Source of the DNA: Roseobacter sp.
Lineage (GTDB): Bacteria; Pseudomonadota; Alphaproteobacteria; Rhodobacterales; Rhodobacteraceae
Length of the DNA stretch: 64,000 nucleotides
Assembly (NCBI GenBank): GCA_015665415.1
Contig: JADFAE010000006.1
Location: 1-64,000 of the forward strand
Direction: 5' to 3'
Under the pieces are notes generated by a model. It saw only the letters and a list, made by a program, of their open reading frames with translations. It did no database searches and was not told where the DNA came from. The position numbers and the translations under genes are program-made. Shown in pieces: positions 54,394 to 63,232 of the stretch; position 1 is the stretch's first letter; each line of letters opens with the position of its first letter.

Positions 54394-55278
54394 CTAATCA
54401 TGCGGGCGTGTCAAAAACAGGATCGCCGGGTTGGAAATGCCCTCTCGCGCGATTGTCTCCACCAGCGAAGCAGCACAACATCTGGCCAGGACCTGATCCT
54501 TTTGCTGCGCGCGTGACACGATGTCGATGCTGACCTTCTGTTCCATTTCAGCGTCACACAGCGCCTGCGCCAGGCTGCCAGCTGACCCCACCCCCATATA
54601 GACCGCGATGCGAGTGCCGGGTTGCAAATGAGAGATCCAGTCGGTTTGCCGGGCCAGGGTCTCTGATTGGCCGGTGACAAACACCAGCGTGTTGCAGGTG
54701 CCGCGCTCAGTCAGGAACCCGCCAAGAGCTGCAGAGGCGGCGCTGGCTGCGGTGACGCCTGGCACGATTTCATGCACAATGCCAGCGGCGCTCAAGGCGT
54801 CGACCTCCTCTGCGCCACGGGCAAATACGCCGGGATCGCCACATTTGAGGCGCACCACCCGCTTTCCCTGACGGGCATAATCCACCAAAACGCCAGAGAT
54901 TTTCTCCTGTGGCCAATGGTGATGGCCAGGCGCCTTGCCGACATAGATCCGCTCAGCATCGTCGCGCGCATGATCAAGCAATTCGGGGTCAATCAATCGG
55001 TCATAAAAGATGACATCCGCCTCTTGCAACCGCCGAAGACCGCGCAACGTGATAAGGTCCTTGGAGCCCGGCCCGGCACCAACCAGCGCCACCGAGCCGA
55101 GATCCTGCACCGGCAAAGCCGTGGACTTGATATGGGGTTTGCCCCAGCTATTTCGCGCAGGTTCGCGGCCCCTGAACCGGCGGCGCAGAGTTTCGACCAG
55201 GGTATCCAGATCCCCCAAATTGGCGTCCAGGAGCCTGCTCCATCCACGCCACTGTATGAACATGGGAAGGGATTTCAT
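54394..55278 (-). CDS. cobA: uroporphyrinogen-III C-methyltransferase with a vestigial CysG-type N-terminus
   Basis: 294 residues from ATG 55278 (GGAGGAG just upstream). Residues from about 65 form the SAM-dependent methyltransferase: VALVGAGPGSKDLITLRGLRRLQEADVIFYDRL, KCGDPGVFARGAEE, VPGVTAASAASAALG. It makes precorrin-2 for siroheme, the cofactor of NirB. The first 65 residues start MKSLPMFI, like the dehydrogenase/chelatase domain of CysG, but the dinucleotide-binding domain of about 150 residues is absent. So later siroheme steps need another enzyme. Overlaps the preceding gene by 4 bases; last in the nitrate operon. Confidence 0.88.
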   Translation of the reverse strand: MKSLPMFIQWRGWSRLLDANLGDLDTLVETLRRRFRGREPARNSWGKPHIKSTALPVQDLGSVALVGAGPGSKDLITLRGLRRLQEADVIFYDRLIDPELLDHARDDAERIYVGKAPGHHHWPQEKISGVLVDYARQGKRVVRLKCGDPGVFARGAEEVDALSAAGIVHEIVPGVTAASAASAALGGFLTERGTCNTLVFVTGQSETLARQTDWISHLQPGTRIAVYMGVGSAGSLAQALCDAEMEQKVSIDIVSRAQQKDQVLARCCAASLVETIAREGISNPAILFLTRPHD

Positions 55279-56216
55279 GCGCTCCTCCGGGATCTGTTGT
55301 GACGGCTGTGCCATAACTCGGTTGCCAGGTCTGTGGCCTCTGCCAGCCCCGCACCGTGATCCAGTGTCCACAGCGCCAGCGCGGCAGTCCCGATGACGGT
55401 CTCGACAGCAAAGGGTTCTTTTTGCCGACCTGACCAAAGCGATACAATATCAATAGGATAATTGGGTTTACGCAAGCGCCGCAAACTGGCCAACCTGGCC
55501 AGGGCAATCTCATGCAATTCGGCCTGCTCCCGCAGACCAAAGATGGCGACATCTTTGCCGGGATGGCGTTCGAATTCACCACCCCCGCCCTTGATTACGG
55601 TCAGGCTTCGATCTCCGAGCAGCGCCGCTGCCCGCGACTGCAGCCCGCGATAAGACGGATGAAACACCCCCTGAACCGAAGCCCGCGCACCGCAGGGGTT
55701 CCACATCCGCAAAACGGTATTGATACAACTGCGCAGCCCCAGCCTGTCGCGCAGGGCCAACAGATCGAAACCGGCAGGGCTGAGCTGCTCTAGCGGGTAA
55801 TAGGCCAACCCCTCCCCCTCGAGCTGCAGATCCTGCAAGACCTCGCGCAGATCAGCGCCTTCTCTTTGATGCGCGTTCCAGCCATGCAGCGCCACCCGAT
55901 AGCCCGCCAGAGCCACCAGCTTGGCTGCCAGAACAAACAGCGGAGCCCCGCGTGAGCGCCCCGCCGCATAGCTGGGCCAGTCGAGATCAGCCTTGGGCAG
56001 ATTTCGCGTGGAGGCACGAAACGCTGCTGTAAACCCGGCAATCTCGGCATCACTCTCCCCGCGCAAACGCAGGACCATGAGCAAAGCGCCAATCGCCTCA
56101 GGAGCGGCCCGGCCCGACAGCATGACGGACATGGCACCTTGCGCCTCTTGCTGGGTCAGGGATCGGGCACGCCCTTTGCCCCGGGCCACAATGCGGACAT
56201 AGGGAGCAAGGGTCAT
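55275..56216 (-). CDS. TrpD2-like (YbiB) glycosyltransferase-family protein
   Basis: 313 residues from ATG 56216, overlapping nasA by 4 bases. It has the fold of anthranilate phosphoribosyltransferase: MTLAPYVRIVARGKGRARSLTQQEAQGAM, the N-terminal helical domain, then GLRSCINTVLRMWNPCGARASVQGVFHPSY and VIKGGGGEFERHPGK. The phosphate-binding GTGGD-type loop of true TrpD is not recognisable, as in TrpD2/YbiB proteins, which are reported to bind nucleic acid. Its place between nasA and the siroheme methyltransferase recurs, as I recall, in related nitrate clusters, but its role there is unknown. Confidence 0.82.
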   Translation of the reverse strand: MTLAPYVRIVARGKGRARSLTQQEAQGAMSVMLSGRAAPEAIGALLMVLRLRGESDAEIAGFTAAFRASTRNLPKADLDWPSYAAGRSRGAPLFVLAAKLVALAGYRVALHGWNAHQREGADLREVLQDLQLEGEGLAYYPLEQLSPAGFDLLALRDRLGLRSCINTVLRMWNPCGARASVQGVFHPSYRGLQSRAAALLGDRSLTVIKGGGGEFERHPGKDVAIFGLREQAELHEIALARLASLRRLRKPNYPIDIVSLWSGRQKEPFAVETVIGTAALALWTLDHGAGLAEATDLATELWHSRHNRSRRSA

Positions 56217-58792
56217 TCTGCAGCCATCGGCAGTTGCGTTTTGCTGAGAAGATCCAAAAGTTCCGGCTTGCAAGACCCGCAACTGGTTCCAGCGCAGGTC
56301 TCAACACCCAAGGCCTCGACACTGGAGGCCCCAGCGGCAATCGCGGCCCGCAGGGTATTGACGCCAATATTCATGCAGGCACAGATCGTGGCACCGGGAT
56401 CCACCTGCTCAGCGCCGCTGCGCCCGGCCAGCGCCTGTAGCGGTGGAGTTTTGGTGCCAAGCAGAGAAAGAGCATGGGCCCGGCTTAGCGCAACCGGATC
56501 AGGGCTTGAGAAGAACAATCCAACCAGCTGATCATACTCGTAAAAACCTATGCGAACCACGTTGTTTTCCTGATCCTGCACCACGGCACAGGCGCAGGGG
56601 GACAGCTGCAGTATCTGCTGCGCCAGCTCCTGCCAGTTTGACGGTGATGCGTCACCGGCGAATTCTCCCTGCCAGCCGGTCTGTGAACGGGCAATGGCCG
56701 CATAGGCCCCGGTCGGCTGCATGGGATGCAAGGAGGCAGCAAACCCGTACCAGGCGGCATCGCGTTTTCTCAGCGCAACAAAACTGTTCTTGGCGGCAGG
56801 CTGTCCCGAAACGGGATCCACCGCCGCCCGCACCAGGCTGTTCACCCAACCTGCACTGCTGTTTTGGCGGCTCCAATGTATCGGCGAGAACAGCTGCCCC
56901 TCGGCCACACGATCCGTAATCAGCGCCCGGACCACGGCCCAGCCCTGATCGTTGGATAGTTCCACCAAATCAGCGGTCGAAATTGCCAGCCGGTCTGCGT
57001 CCTGCGGATGGATCTCCACATAGGGCTCCGCCAGATGGGCCCCCAACCGTGGGGCTTTGCCACTGCGGGTCATGCTGTGCCACTGATCGCGATTGCGTCC
57101 CGTGTTCAGTCGAAATCCTGTCTGAACTACAGGTTTTGGCGCGCAAACCGGCAGCATTCGCCCCTTTTCATCCGGGTAGAAGAAGCGGCCATCAGCAAAA
57201 AACCGGCTTTCGTTCTGCGGCCATTGGGTCGGCAGCAATGCCGCATAGTCGACATCGGCAAAAAGGCTCAGATCCAGGTCACGACCAAATGCACGCGTTG
57301 CAGTGGACAGGGCCACATATTCGGCAAAGATCTCAGCCGCGCTGTCATAGTCGAACTCCTGCGCCCAGCCCATGCGGGCGGCAACTTCGCAAATGATCCG
57401 CCAATCGGGGCGCGCAGCCCCCGGCACCGGTAAAAAGGCCCGCTGCCGCGAGATGCGGCGCTCGGAGTTGGTGACCGTGCCGTTTTTTTCGCCCCAGCCT
57501 GTGGCCGGAAGTAAAACATCGGCAAGATCTGCGGTATCGGTGTGTTCCATGATGTCTGACACCGCGACAAAGGGAACCGAGGCAATCGCCGCCGCGACGC
57601 CGTCGGCATCCGGCAGGCTCATGGCCGGGTTGGTCGACATCACCCACAAAGCCTTGATCTTGCCCGATTTGCAGGCCTCAAACAGATCCACTGCCCTAAG
57701 GCCGGCCTGGGTGCAGATGGTTGGGCTTTGCCAGAACTCCTGCACCTGGGCGCGATGCGCCGGATTTTCGATCTCCAGATGATTGGCCAGCATATTGGCC
57801 AACCCACCAACTTCGCGCCCGCCCATGGCGTTGGGCTGACCGGTGACAGAAAACGGACCGCATCCCGCTGTGCCAATACGCCCTGTCGCCAAGTGGCAGT
57901 TGAGAATTGCATTGACCTTATCCGTGCCGCACTCCGATTGATTGACGCCTTGCGAGTAGACCGTGACGACCTTTTTTGTAGCCGCCCACAGTTGATAGAA
58001 TGCAGATAGCTCGTCTTCGCTCAGCCCGCTCTCCAGCGGATCATCCAGGCGCGCCTGGGAAATCGTCGGCACAGCGCCCGCAATGTGCTGATCGATATAT
58101 CCCTGATCCAGATGGTCTTGATCTGCAAGATAGGCCAAAAGCCCGTTGAACAGGGCAATATCCCCGTCAGGACGGATTTGCAGATGCTGGTCCGCCAGTG
58201 CCGTTGTCGCCGTCTTGCGTGGATCGATATTGACGACCTGCAGTTCGGGGCGGGCAACCTTGGCGGCTGCAAGCCGCTGATGCAACACCGGATGACACCA
58301 GGCCAGGTTCGATCCCACCAGCACAACAAGATCGGCCTCTTCCAGATCCTGATAGCAGCCGGGAACCGTATCACTTCCAAAGGCGCGTTTGTGGCCTGCC
58401 ACCGAAGAAGACATGCACAGCCTTGAGTTCGTGTCGATATTTGCGGAACCGATAAAGCCCTTCATCAGCTTGTTGGCCACGTAATAGTCTTCGCTCAACA
58501 GCTGTCCTGAAACATAAAAGGCAACACTGTCCGGCCCGTGATCGCGGACCGCCGCACTGAAGCGACGGGCCACCAGATCAAGCGCTTCATCCCAATGCGC
58601 CGTCCGGTTGGCGATCCGCGGCGTCAAAAGTCGCCCCTCCAGGTCGATGGTCTCTCCCAGTGCCGCCCCCTTGGAGCACAGCCGCCCAAAGTTGGCCGGA
58701 TGATCCGGATCCCCCTTGATACTGCCATCAGCCCCAGCAAGGAGACCGCACCCAACACCACAATAAGGACAGGTCGTGCGTGTTGGGCTCAT
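56213..58792 (-). CDS. nasA: assimilatory nitrate reductase catalytic subunit
   Basis: 859 residues from ATG 58792. Molybdopterin oxidoreductase with an N-terminal [4Fe-4S] site (Cys8, Cys11, Cys15, Cys39), the Mo-ligand Cys in TNSRLCMSSSV, and MGD-binding motifs such as VGSNLAWCHPV and STNPAMSLPD. The C-terminus adds a BFD-like [2Fe-2S] domain (ICACMNIGVNTLRAAI then CAGTSCGSC). There is no Tat signal, so it is cytoplasmic, as expected for assimilation (nitrate to nitrite). Overlaps nirD and the TrpD2-like gene by 4 bases each. Confidence 0.95.
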   Translation of the reverse strand: MSPTRTTCPYCGVGCGLLAGADGSIKGDPDHPANFGRLCSKGAALGETIDLEGRLLTPRIANRTAHWDEALDLVARRFSAAVRDHGPDSVAFYVSGQLLSEDYYVANKLMKGFIGSANIDTNSRLCMSSSVAGHKRAFGSDTVPGCYQDLEEADLVVLVGSNLAWCHPVLHQRLAAAKVARPELQVVNIDPRKTATTALADQHLQIRPDGDIALFNGLLAYLADQDHLDQGYIDQHIAGAVPTISQARLDDPLESGLSEDELSAFYQLWAATKKVVTVYSQGVNQSECGTDKVNAILNCHLATGRIGTAGCGPFSVTGQPNAMGGREVGGLANMLANHLEIENPAHRAQVQEFWQSPTICTQAGLRAVDLFEACKSGKIKALWVMSTNPAMSLPDADGVAAAIASVPFVAVSDIMEHTDTADLADVLLPATGWGEKNGTVTNSERRISRQRAFLPVPGAARPDWRIICEVAARMGWAQEFDYDSAAEIFAEYVALSTATRAFGRDLDLSLFADVDYAALLPTQWPQNESRFFADGRFFYPDEKGRMLPVCAPKPVVQTGFRLNTGRNRDQWHSMTRSGKAPRLGAHLAEPYVEIHPQDADRLAISTADLVELSNDQGWAVVRALITDRVAEGQLFSPIHWSRQNSSAGWVNSLVRAAVDPVSGQPAAKNSFVALRKRDAAWYGFAASLHPMQPTGAYAAIARSQTGWQGEFAGDASPSNWQELAQQILQLSPCACAVVQDQENNVVRIGFYEYDQLVGLFFSSPDPVALSRAHALSLLGTKTPPLQALAGRSGAEQVDPGATICACMNIGVNTLRAAIAAGASSVEALGVETCAGTSCGSCKPELLDLLSKTQLPMAAE

Positions 58793-59124
58793 GCGACGGA
58801 CCTCTGCTGCAAGAACTCGACATCCAGTAAGATGCGCCCCTCTGCGACCCGGGCCGGGTAGGTTGCCACCTGCCCCGCATCTGCGCCCTGCGCCAGGCCT
58901 GTTTCGAGCGAAATCACCCAGTTGTGCAACGGGCATGTCACCGAGGCGCCATGAATGATCCCATCCGCGAGCGGCCCCTTTTTGTGCGGGCAGGCATTGT
59001 CCAGCGCATAGACCGCATCGGTAGCCGTACGAAAGACGGCGACACAGCCATGCACGGTCTTGACCAGACGGGCCCCGCGTTGCGGCACGGCGTCAAGGGC
59101 GGCGATATCAATCCAAGCGCTCAT
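58789..59124 (-). CDS. nirD: nitrite reductase small subunit (Rieske-type)
   Basis: 111 residues with a Rieske fold: CPHKKGPLADGIIHGASVTCPLHNWVI supplies the two Cys-x-His ligand pairs. It forms the small subunit of NADH-dependent nitrite reductase with NirB. Overlaps the nirB stop and the nasA start by 4 bases each, ensuring coupled translation. Confidence 0.94.
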   Translation of the reverse strand: MSAWIDIAALDAVPQRGARLVKTVHGCVAVFRTATDAVYALDNACPHKKGPLADGIIHGASVTCPLHNWVISLETGLAQGADAGQVATYPARVAEGRILLDVEFLQQRSVA

Positions 59125-61547
59125 TCTGCGGCCTCCAAAGCCAGGTTTGCCAGCGGCATATAGGGCGCGGCCTCTGCCACATGCTCGGCCCAGGGATCTT
59201 TGCGGAAAATCGTTTGGGAGAGATCAAAGCGCGCCGCCAGTGCTGCGCGGTTTTCAAGGTCAGCAATCTGATCCTGAATCCATTCCAGACCAACCTTGTC
59301 CATCCATTTATAGATGCGATCCAGGTATTTGGCGTTCTCCCGATAGGACTGGGTCACGGCTTTGACCACATCAATCACCTCCGTCTCGCTGGCGACCTGA
59401 CACAGCAGCCGGGTCTCGCGCACATCCATGCCAGCGGCACCGCCGATGCTGATCTGATAGCCACTGTCGACGCAGACCACGCCGATATCCTTGCAGGTGG
59501 CCTCGGCGCAATTGCGTGGACAACCAGAGACGGCGAGCTTGAGCTTATGCGGAGTCCAGGAGCCCCAGAGCGTCTTTTCCAGCTTGATACCAAGCCCGGT
59601 GCTGTCCTGGGTGCCAAAGCGGCAGTGATCGGTGCCAACGCAGGTTTTTACCGTGCGCAGCCCTTTGGAATAGGCATGGCCCGAAACCATACCGGCCTTG
59701 TTGAGATCATCCCAGATCAATGGCAGGTCCGCGCCCTTGACCCCCAAGAGGTCGATCCGCTGACCGCCTGTGACCTTGACCGTCGGCACTGAAAATTTGT
59801 CGGCGGCATCAGCAATGGCACGCAGCTCATCCGGGGTGGTGATGCCACCCCACATGCGCGGCACTACGCTAAAAGTGCCGTCTTTCTGTATGTTTGCGTG
59901 CTTTCGTTCATTCACAAAGCGCGATTGCGGATCATCGCGATACTCCAGCGGCCAATCGGCCAACAGATAGAAATTCAGCGCTGGGCGACAGATGTGGCAG
60001 CCGCAGGACGTTTTCCAACCGCAGTCCTGCCAGACCGCTGGCATCGACTTCAATTCTCGCGACTTGATCATGCGCCGGATGTCTTCATGGGTCATATCGG
60101 TGCACCCGCAGATCGGTTGCGCCGTGGGCAGGACAAAATCCGCCCCCAGGGTCACGGCCAAGACCTGTTCCACCAATCCGGTGCAGGTCCCGCAAGATGC
60201 CGAGGCCTTGGTCTCAGCCCGCAAGGCCCCCAGGTCGGTTGCACCACCTGCAATCGCGTCTTCGATCTGTCCTTTGCAAATGCCATTGCAGCCACAGATT
60301 TCCGCCTCACGCGGTAAGGCTGCAACGGCTGAGAGCGGGTCCGAGGTGGTTCCTCCCTGATAGGCGGGTCCAAAGATCAGCGTGTCCCGCATCTGCGAGA
60401 TATCGGTCTTGTCGCGGATCAGGCCAAAGAACCAGGTGCTGTCCGATGTGTCGCCATACATCACCGCACCGATGACGCAGTCCTCTTCAATCACCAGGCG
60501 GCGATAGACGCCGCGGGCGGGATCACGGAACACAATATCTTCGCGCCCCGCGCCATCGGCAAAGTCGCCAGCGCTGAAAAGATCACATCCCGTGACCTTA
60601 AGCTTGGTCGACAACTCCTTGGGAAAAAATACATCTGGCTGCTCCATCAAGGAACTGGCGACGACCTTTGCCTGATCATACAGCGGTGCCACCAGACCAA
60701 AAAGCTGGCTGTCGAACTCGACACATTCGCCTACCGCAAAGATATCTAGATCTGAAGTTTGCATCTGCGCATCGACTTCGACCCCTCGCGCCACGCTGAG
60801 GCCGGCATCGGTGGCCAGGCGGGTTTCGGGGCGAATGCCGACGGCCATGACCACCAGATCCGCCTCCAGTCCTTCGTTCCCTTCGAGCAACACGCCTTCG
60901 ACTTTGGTCTCCCCAAGGATTGCCAGGGTTGAGGCGTGGCATTTTACGGTGATACCGCGTTTTTCCAGATCGCGGCGCAACAAAAAGCCTGCCGCCTCAT
61001 CCAATTGACGTTCCATCAGATGACCCATCAGATGCAGCACGGTGACATCCATACCACGTTCGGCCAGACCTGCCGCGGCTTCCAGCCCCAATAACCCGCC
61101 CCCGATGACCACCGCTTTGCCTCCCGTTTCAGCGGCTGCAATCATGGCGTTGGTGTCATCCAGATCACGGTAACTGACCACCCCTGGCAGGTCCTTGCCC
61201 TGCACCGGGATGATGAAAGGCGCAGAGCCCGTCGCAATCAACAGCTTGTCGTAAGCTACTGTTCCGGAATTGCTTGTGACGGTTTTTGCTGTACGGTCGA
61301 TCGCTGTGACATGGGTGTCGAAATGGCAGGTCACATCATGGCTGTCGTACCAATCCGCATCATGGGTGACGATCTCCTCATAGGCCTTTTCCCCCGACAG
61401 AACCGGCGACAACATGATGCGGTTGTAATTGCCGCGCGCCTCGGCGTTGAACAGGGTGACGTCAAAATCAGCCTTCGCTTCAAACAGATGTTCCAACACG
61501 CGGCCCGATGCCATGCCTGCGCCGATAACTACGAGTTTCTGGGTCAT
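59121..61547 (-). CDS. nirB: NAD(P)H nitrite reductase large subunit
   Basis: 808 residues. It reduces nitrite to ammonium. The N-terminal FAD/NAD(P)H reductase domain (KLVVIGAGMASGRVLEHL, VVIGGGLLGLEAAAGLAERG) is followed by two BFD-like [2Fe-2S] segments (ICGCNGICKGQIEDAI, SCGTCTGLVEQVL; then ICGCTDMTHEDI, CGCHICRP). The C-terminal siroheme/[4Fe-4S] part has TCVGTDHCRFG and SGCPRNCAEATC. All redox sites are present. Sits between the ABC transporter and nirD. Confidence 0.95.
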   Translation of the reverse strand: MTQKLVVIGAGMASGRVLEHLFEAKADFDVTLFNAEARGNYNRIMLSPVLSGEKAYEEIVTHDADWYDSHDVTCHFDTHVTAIDRTAKTVTSNSGTVAYDKLLIATGSAPFIIPVQGKDLPGVVSYRDLDDTNAMIAAAETGGKAVVIGGGLLGLEAAAGLAERGMDVTVLHLMGHLMERQLDEAAGFLLRRDLEKRGITVKCHASTLAILGETKVEGVLLEGNEGLEADLVVMAVGIRPETRLATDAGLSVARGVEVDAQMQTSDLDIFAVGECVEFDSQLFGLVAPLYDQAKVVASSLMEQPDVFFPKELSTKLKVTGCDLFSAGDFADGAGREDIVFRDPARGVYRRLVIEEDCVIGAVMYGDTSDSTWFFGLIRDKTDISQMRDTLIFGPAYQGGTTSDPLSAVAALPREAEICGCNGICKGQIEDAIAGGATDLGALRAETKASASCGTCTGLVEQVLAVTLGADFVLPTAQPICGCTDMTHEDIRRMIKSRELKSMPAVWQDCGWKTSCGCHICRPALNFYLLADWPLEYRDDPQSRFVNERKHANIQKDGTFSVVPRMWGGITTPDELRAIADAADKFSVPTVKVTGGQRIDLLGVKGADLPLIWDDLNKAGMVSGHAYSKGLRTVKTCVGTDHCRFGTQDSTGLGIKLEKTLWGSWTPHKLKLAVSGCPRNCAEATCKDIGVVCVDSGYQISIGGAAGMDVRETRLLCQVASETEVIDVVKAVTQSYRENAKYLDRIYKWMDKVGLEWIQDQIADLENRAALAARFDLSQTIFRKDPWAEHVAEAAPYMPLANLALEAAE

Positions 61548-61550
61548 ATC

Positions 61551-63227
61551 TTACTCCGCCGCGAGGGTTTTAGGTTTTGGTTTCGGCTTGGCGCCATGCT
61601 CATATTCCTCTAGAAAATCAATGACTTCGGCGCGATACCTGTAGTATTCGGGGTGTTCGAGCAGCGCCTTGCGACTGCGCGGGCGCGGCAGTTTCACATC
61701 CGTGATCTTGCCAATCGTCGCCTGAGGTCCATTGGTCATCATCACCACCCGGTCAGCCAATAGGATCGCCTCGTCGACATCATGGGTGACACAGACGGCG
61801 GTGACCTTGGTCCGCGACCAGACCTCCATCAACACTTCCTGCAACTCCCAGCGGGTCAGACTGTCGAGCATGCCAAAGGGCTCATCCAGCAGCAGCAGTT
61901 TTGGCGACAGAGCAAAGGCGCGGGCAATGCCCACACGCTGACGCATGCCATTGGACAGGCCCTGGGCCGCTTTATCCATGCTGTCGGCCAGACCAACCCG
62001 TTCGAGGTAATATTCCACCACATCCTGGCGCTCGGCTTGCGACGCATTGGGATAGACACGATCGACCCCGATGGAGACGTTTTCCTTGGCCGTCAGCCAG
62101 GGAAACAGATTAGGAGATTGAAAAACCACCGCGCGCTCCGGGTTGGCCCCTTCGATGTGTTTGCCATCCAGCCTGATGCCACCCTTGGAGATCGGGTTGA
62201 GCCCTGCCGCCATGGTCAAAACCGTGGATTTGCCACAGCCCGAGTGCCCAATCAGGCTGATGAATTCGCCTTTTTTCACCTTCAGATCAAAATCTTCCAC
62301 CACGGTCAGCGGGCCCTTGGGCGTCGGGTAAATCTTGTGCAGCTGCGAGAACACCAGATATCGGTCCTCCAGCGCGCCTTTCTGCGCCTCTGACAGGGCA
62401 ATGGGAATGCCGTGGACAGGGGTTGCATCAGGTAAGCTGCGGGTCTCTTCGACCTTGGCAGCGATGCCGACATCCATGAGATATTTGGTAACTTTCGCCC
62501 GCAAGGCTTTGAATTGCATGTCATCATTCATCGCGCTGCGATCTCGAGGACGCGGCAGAGTGACAGCGACCGGCTCCCCCAGAGTGCCATCCGGGTTCAG
62601 TGGGATGATCCGATCTGCCAGAAAAATCGCCTCATCGACGTCATTGGTGATCAGGATGCAGGTCTTCTTGTCCGCCTCCCAGATCTCAAGAATTTCATCC
62701 GCCAGATTTGCCCGCGTCAGCGCATCCAGCGCACTCAGCGGCTCATCCAGCAGCAGCATCTCCGGGTCCATCGCCAGCGCGCGGGCCACCGAGACCCGCT
62801 GACGCATCCCACCAGACAACTCCATGGGGCGGCGGTTGATGGCATGGGACAGGCCCACCATGGCAACGTAGTGATCGATCTTGGCCTGACGCGCGCTGCG
62901 CGACAGCTTTGGATCGACCGCATTCACAGCCAGCCCGATATTGCCGCCCACGGTCAGCCAGGGCATCAAAGAATAGCTTTGAAAAACCAGCCCGCGCTCA
63001 GGGCCTGGACCGGTGATCACCTGCCCCTTGAAGGTCACCTTGCCACTGTCTGGCAGCTCCAGCCCGGCAATCAGGTTCATCAGGGTGGATTTCCCACTTC
63101 CGGAAAACCCCAGGATGGCAACGAATTCGCCCTCCTTCACCTGAAAATCGATGTTCTTGAGAACTTCGCTGCGTTCAGCGTCCTGACCGAACCCCTTGGA
63201 TACATTCTCAAATTTCAAAATACTCAT
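61551..63227 (-). CDS. nitrate ABC transporter ATPase, two ATP-binding domains fused
   Basis: 558 residues with two complete ABC domains. Domain 1 (about 1-230): Walker A GFSGSGKST, signature LSGGMRQRV, Walker B LLLDEPLSALD. Domain 2 (about 285-530): GHSGCGKST, variant signature LSNGMRQRV, LLLDEPFGMLD. Each resembles the NrtC/NrtD nitrate-type ATPases that are separate subunits in cyanobacteria; here they are one chain, and the NrtA-like C-terminal domain of NrtC is missing. The chain should supply both ATPase sites for the NrtB channel. Lies 3 bases before nirB. Confidence 0.9.
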   Translation of the reverse strand: MSILKFENVSKGFGQDAERSEVLKNIDFQVKEGEFVAILGFSGSGKSTLMNLIAGLELPDSGKVTFKGQVITGPGPERGLVFQSYSLMPWLTVGGNIGLAVNAVDPKLSRSARQAKIDHYVAMVGLSHAINRRPMELSGGMRQRVSVARALAMDPEMLLLDEPLSALDALTRANLADEILEIWEADKKTCILITNDVDEAIFLADRIIPLNPDGTLGEPVAVTLPRPRDRSAMNDDMQFKALRAKVTKYLMDVGIAAKVEETRSLPDATPVHGIPIALSEAQKGALEDRYLVFSQLHKIYPTPKGPLTVVEDFDLKVKKGEFISLIGHSGCGKSTVLTMAAGLNPISKGGIRLDGKHIEGANPERAVVFQSPNLFPWLTAKENVSIGVDRVYPNASQAERQDVVEYYLERVGLADSMDKAAQGLSNGMRQRVGIARAFALSPKLLLLDEPFGMLDSLTRWELQEVLMEVWSRTKVTAVCVTHDVDEAILLADRVVMMTNGPQATIGKITDVKLPRPRSRKALLEHPEYYRYRAEVIDFLEEYEHGAKPKPKPKTLAAE

Positions 63228-63232
63228 GGCGT

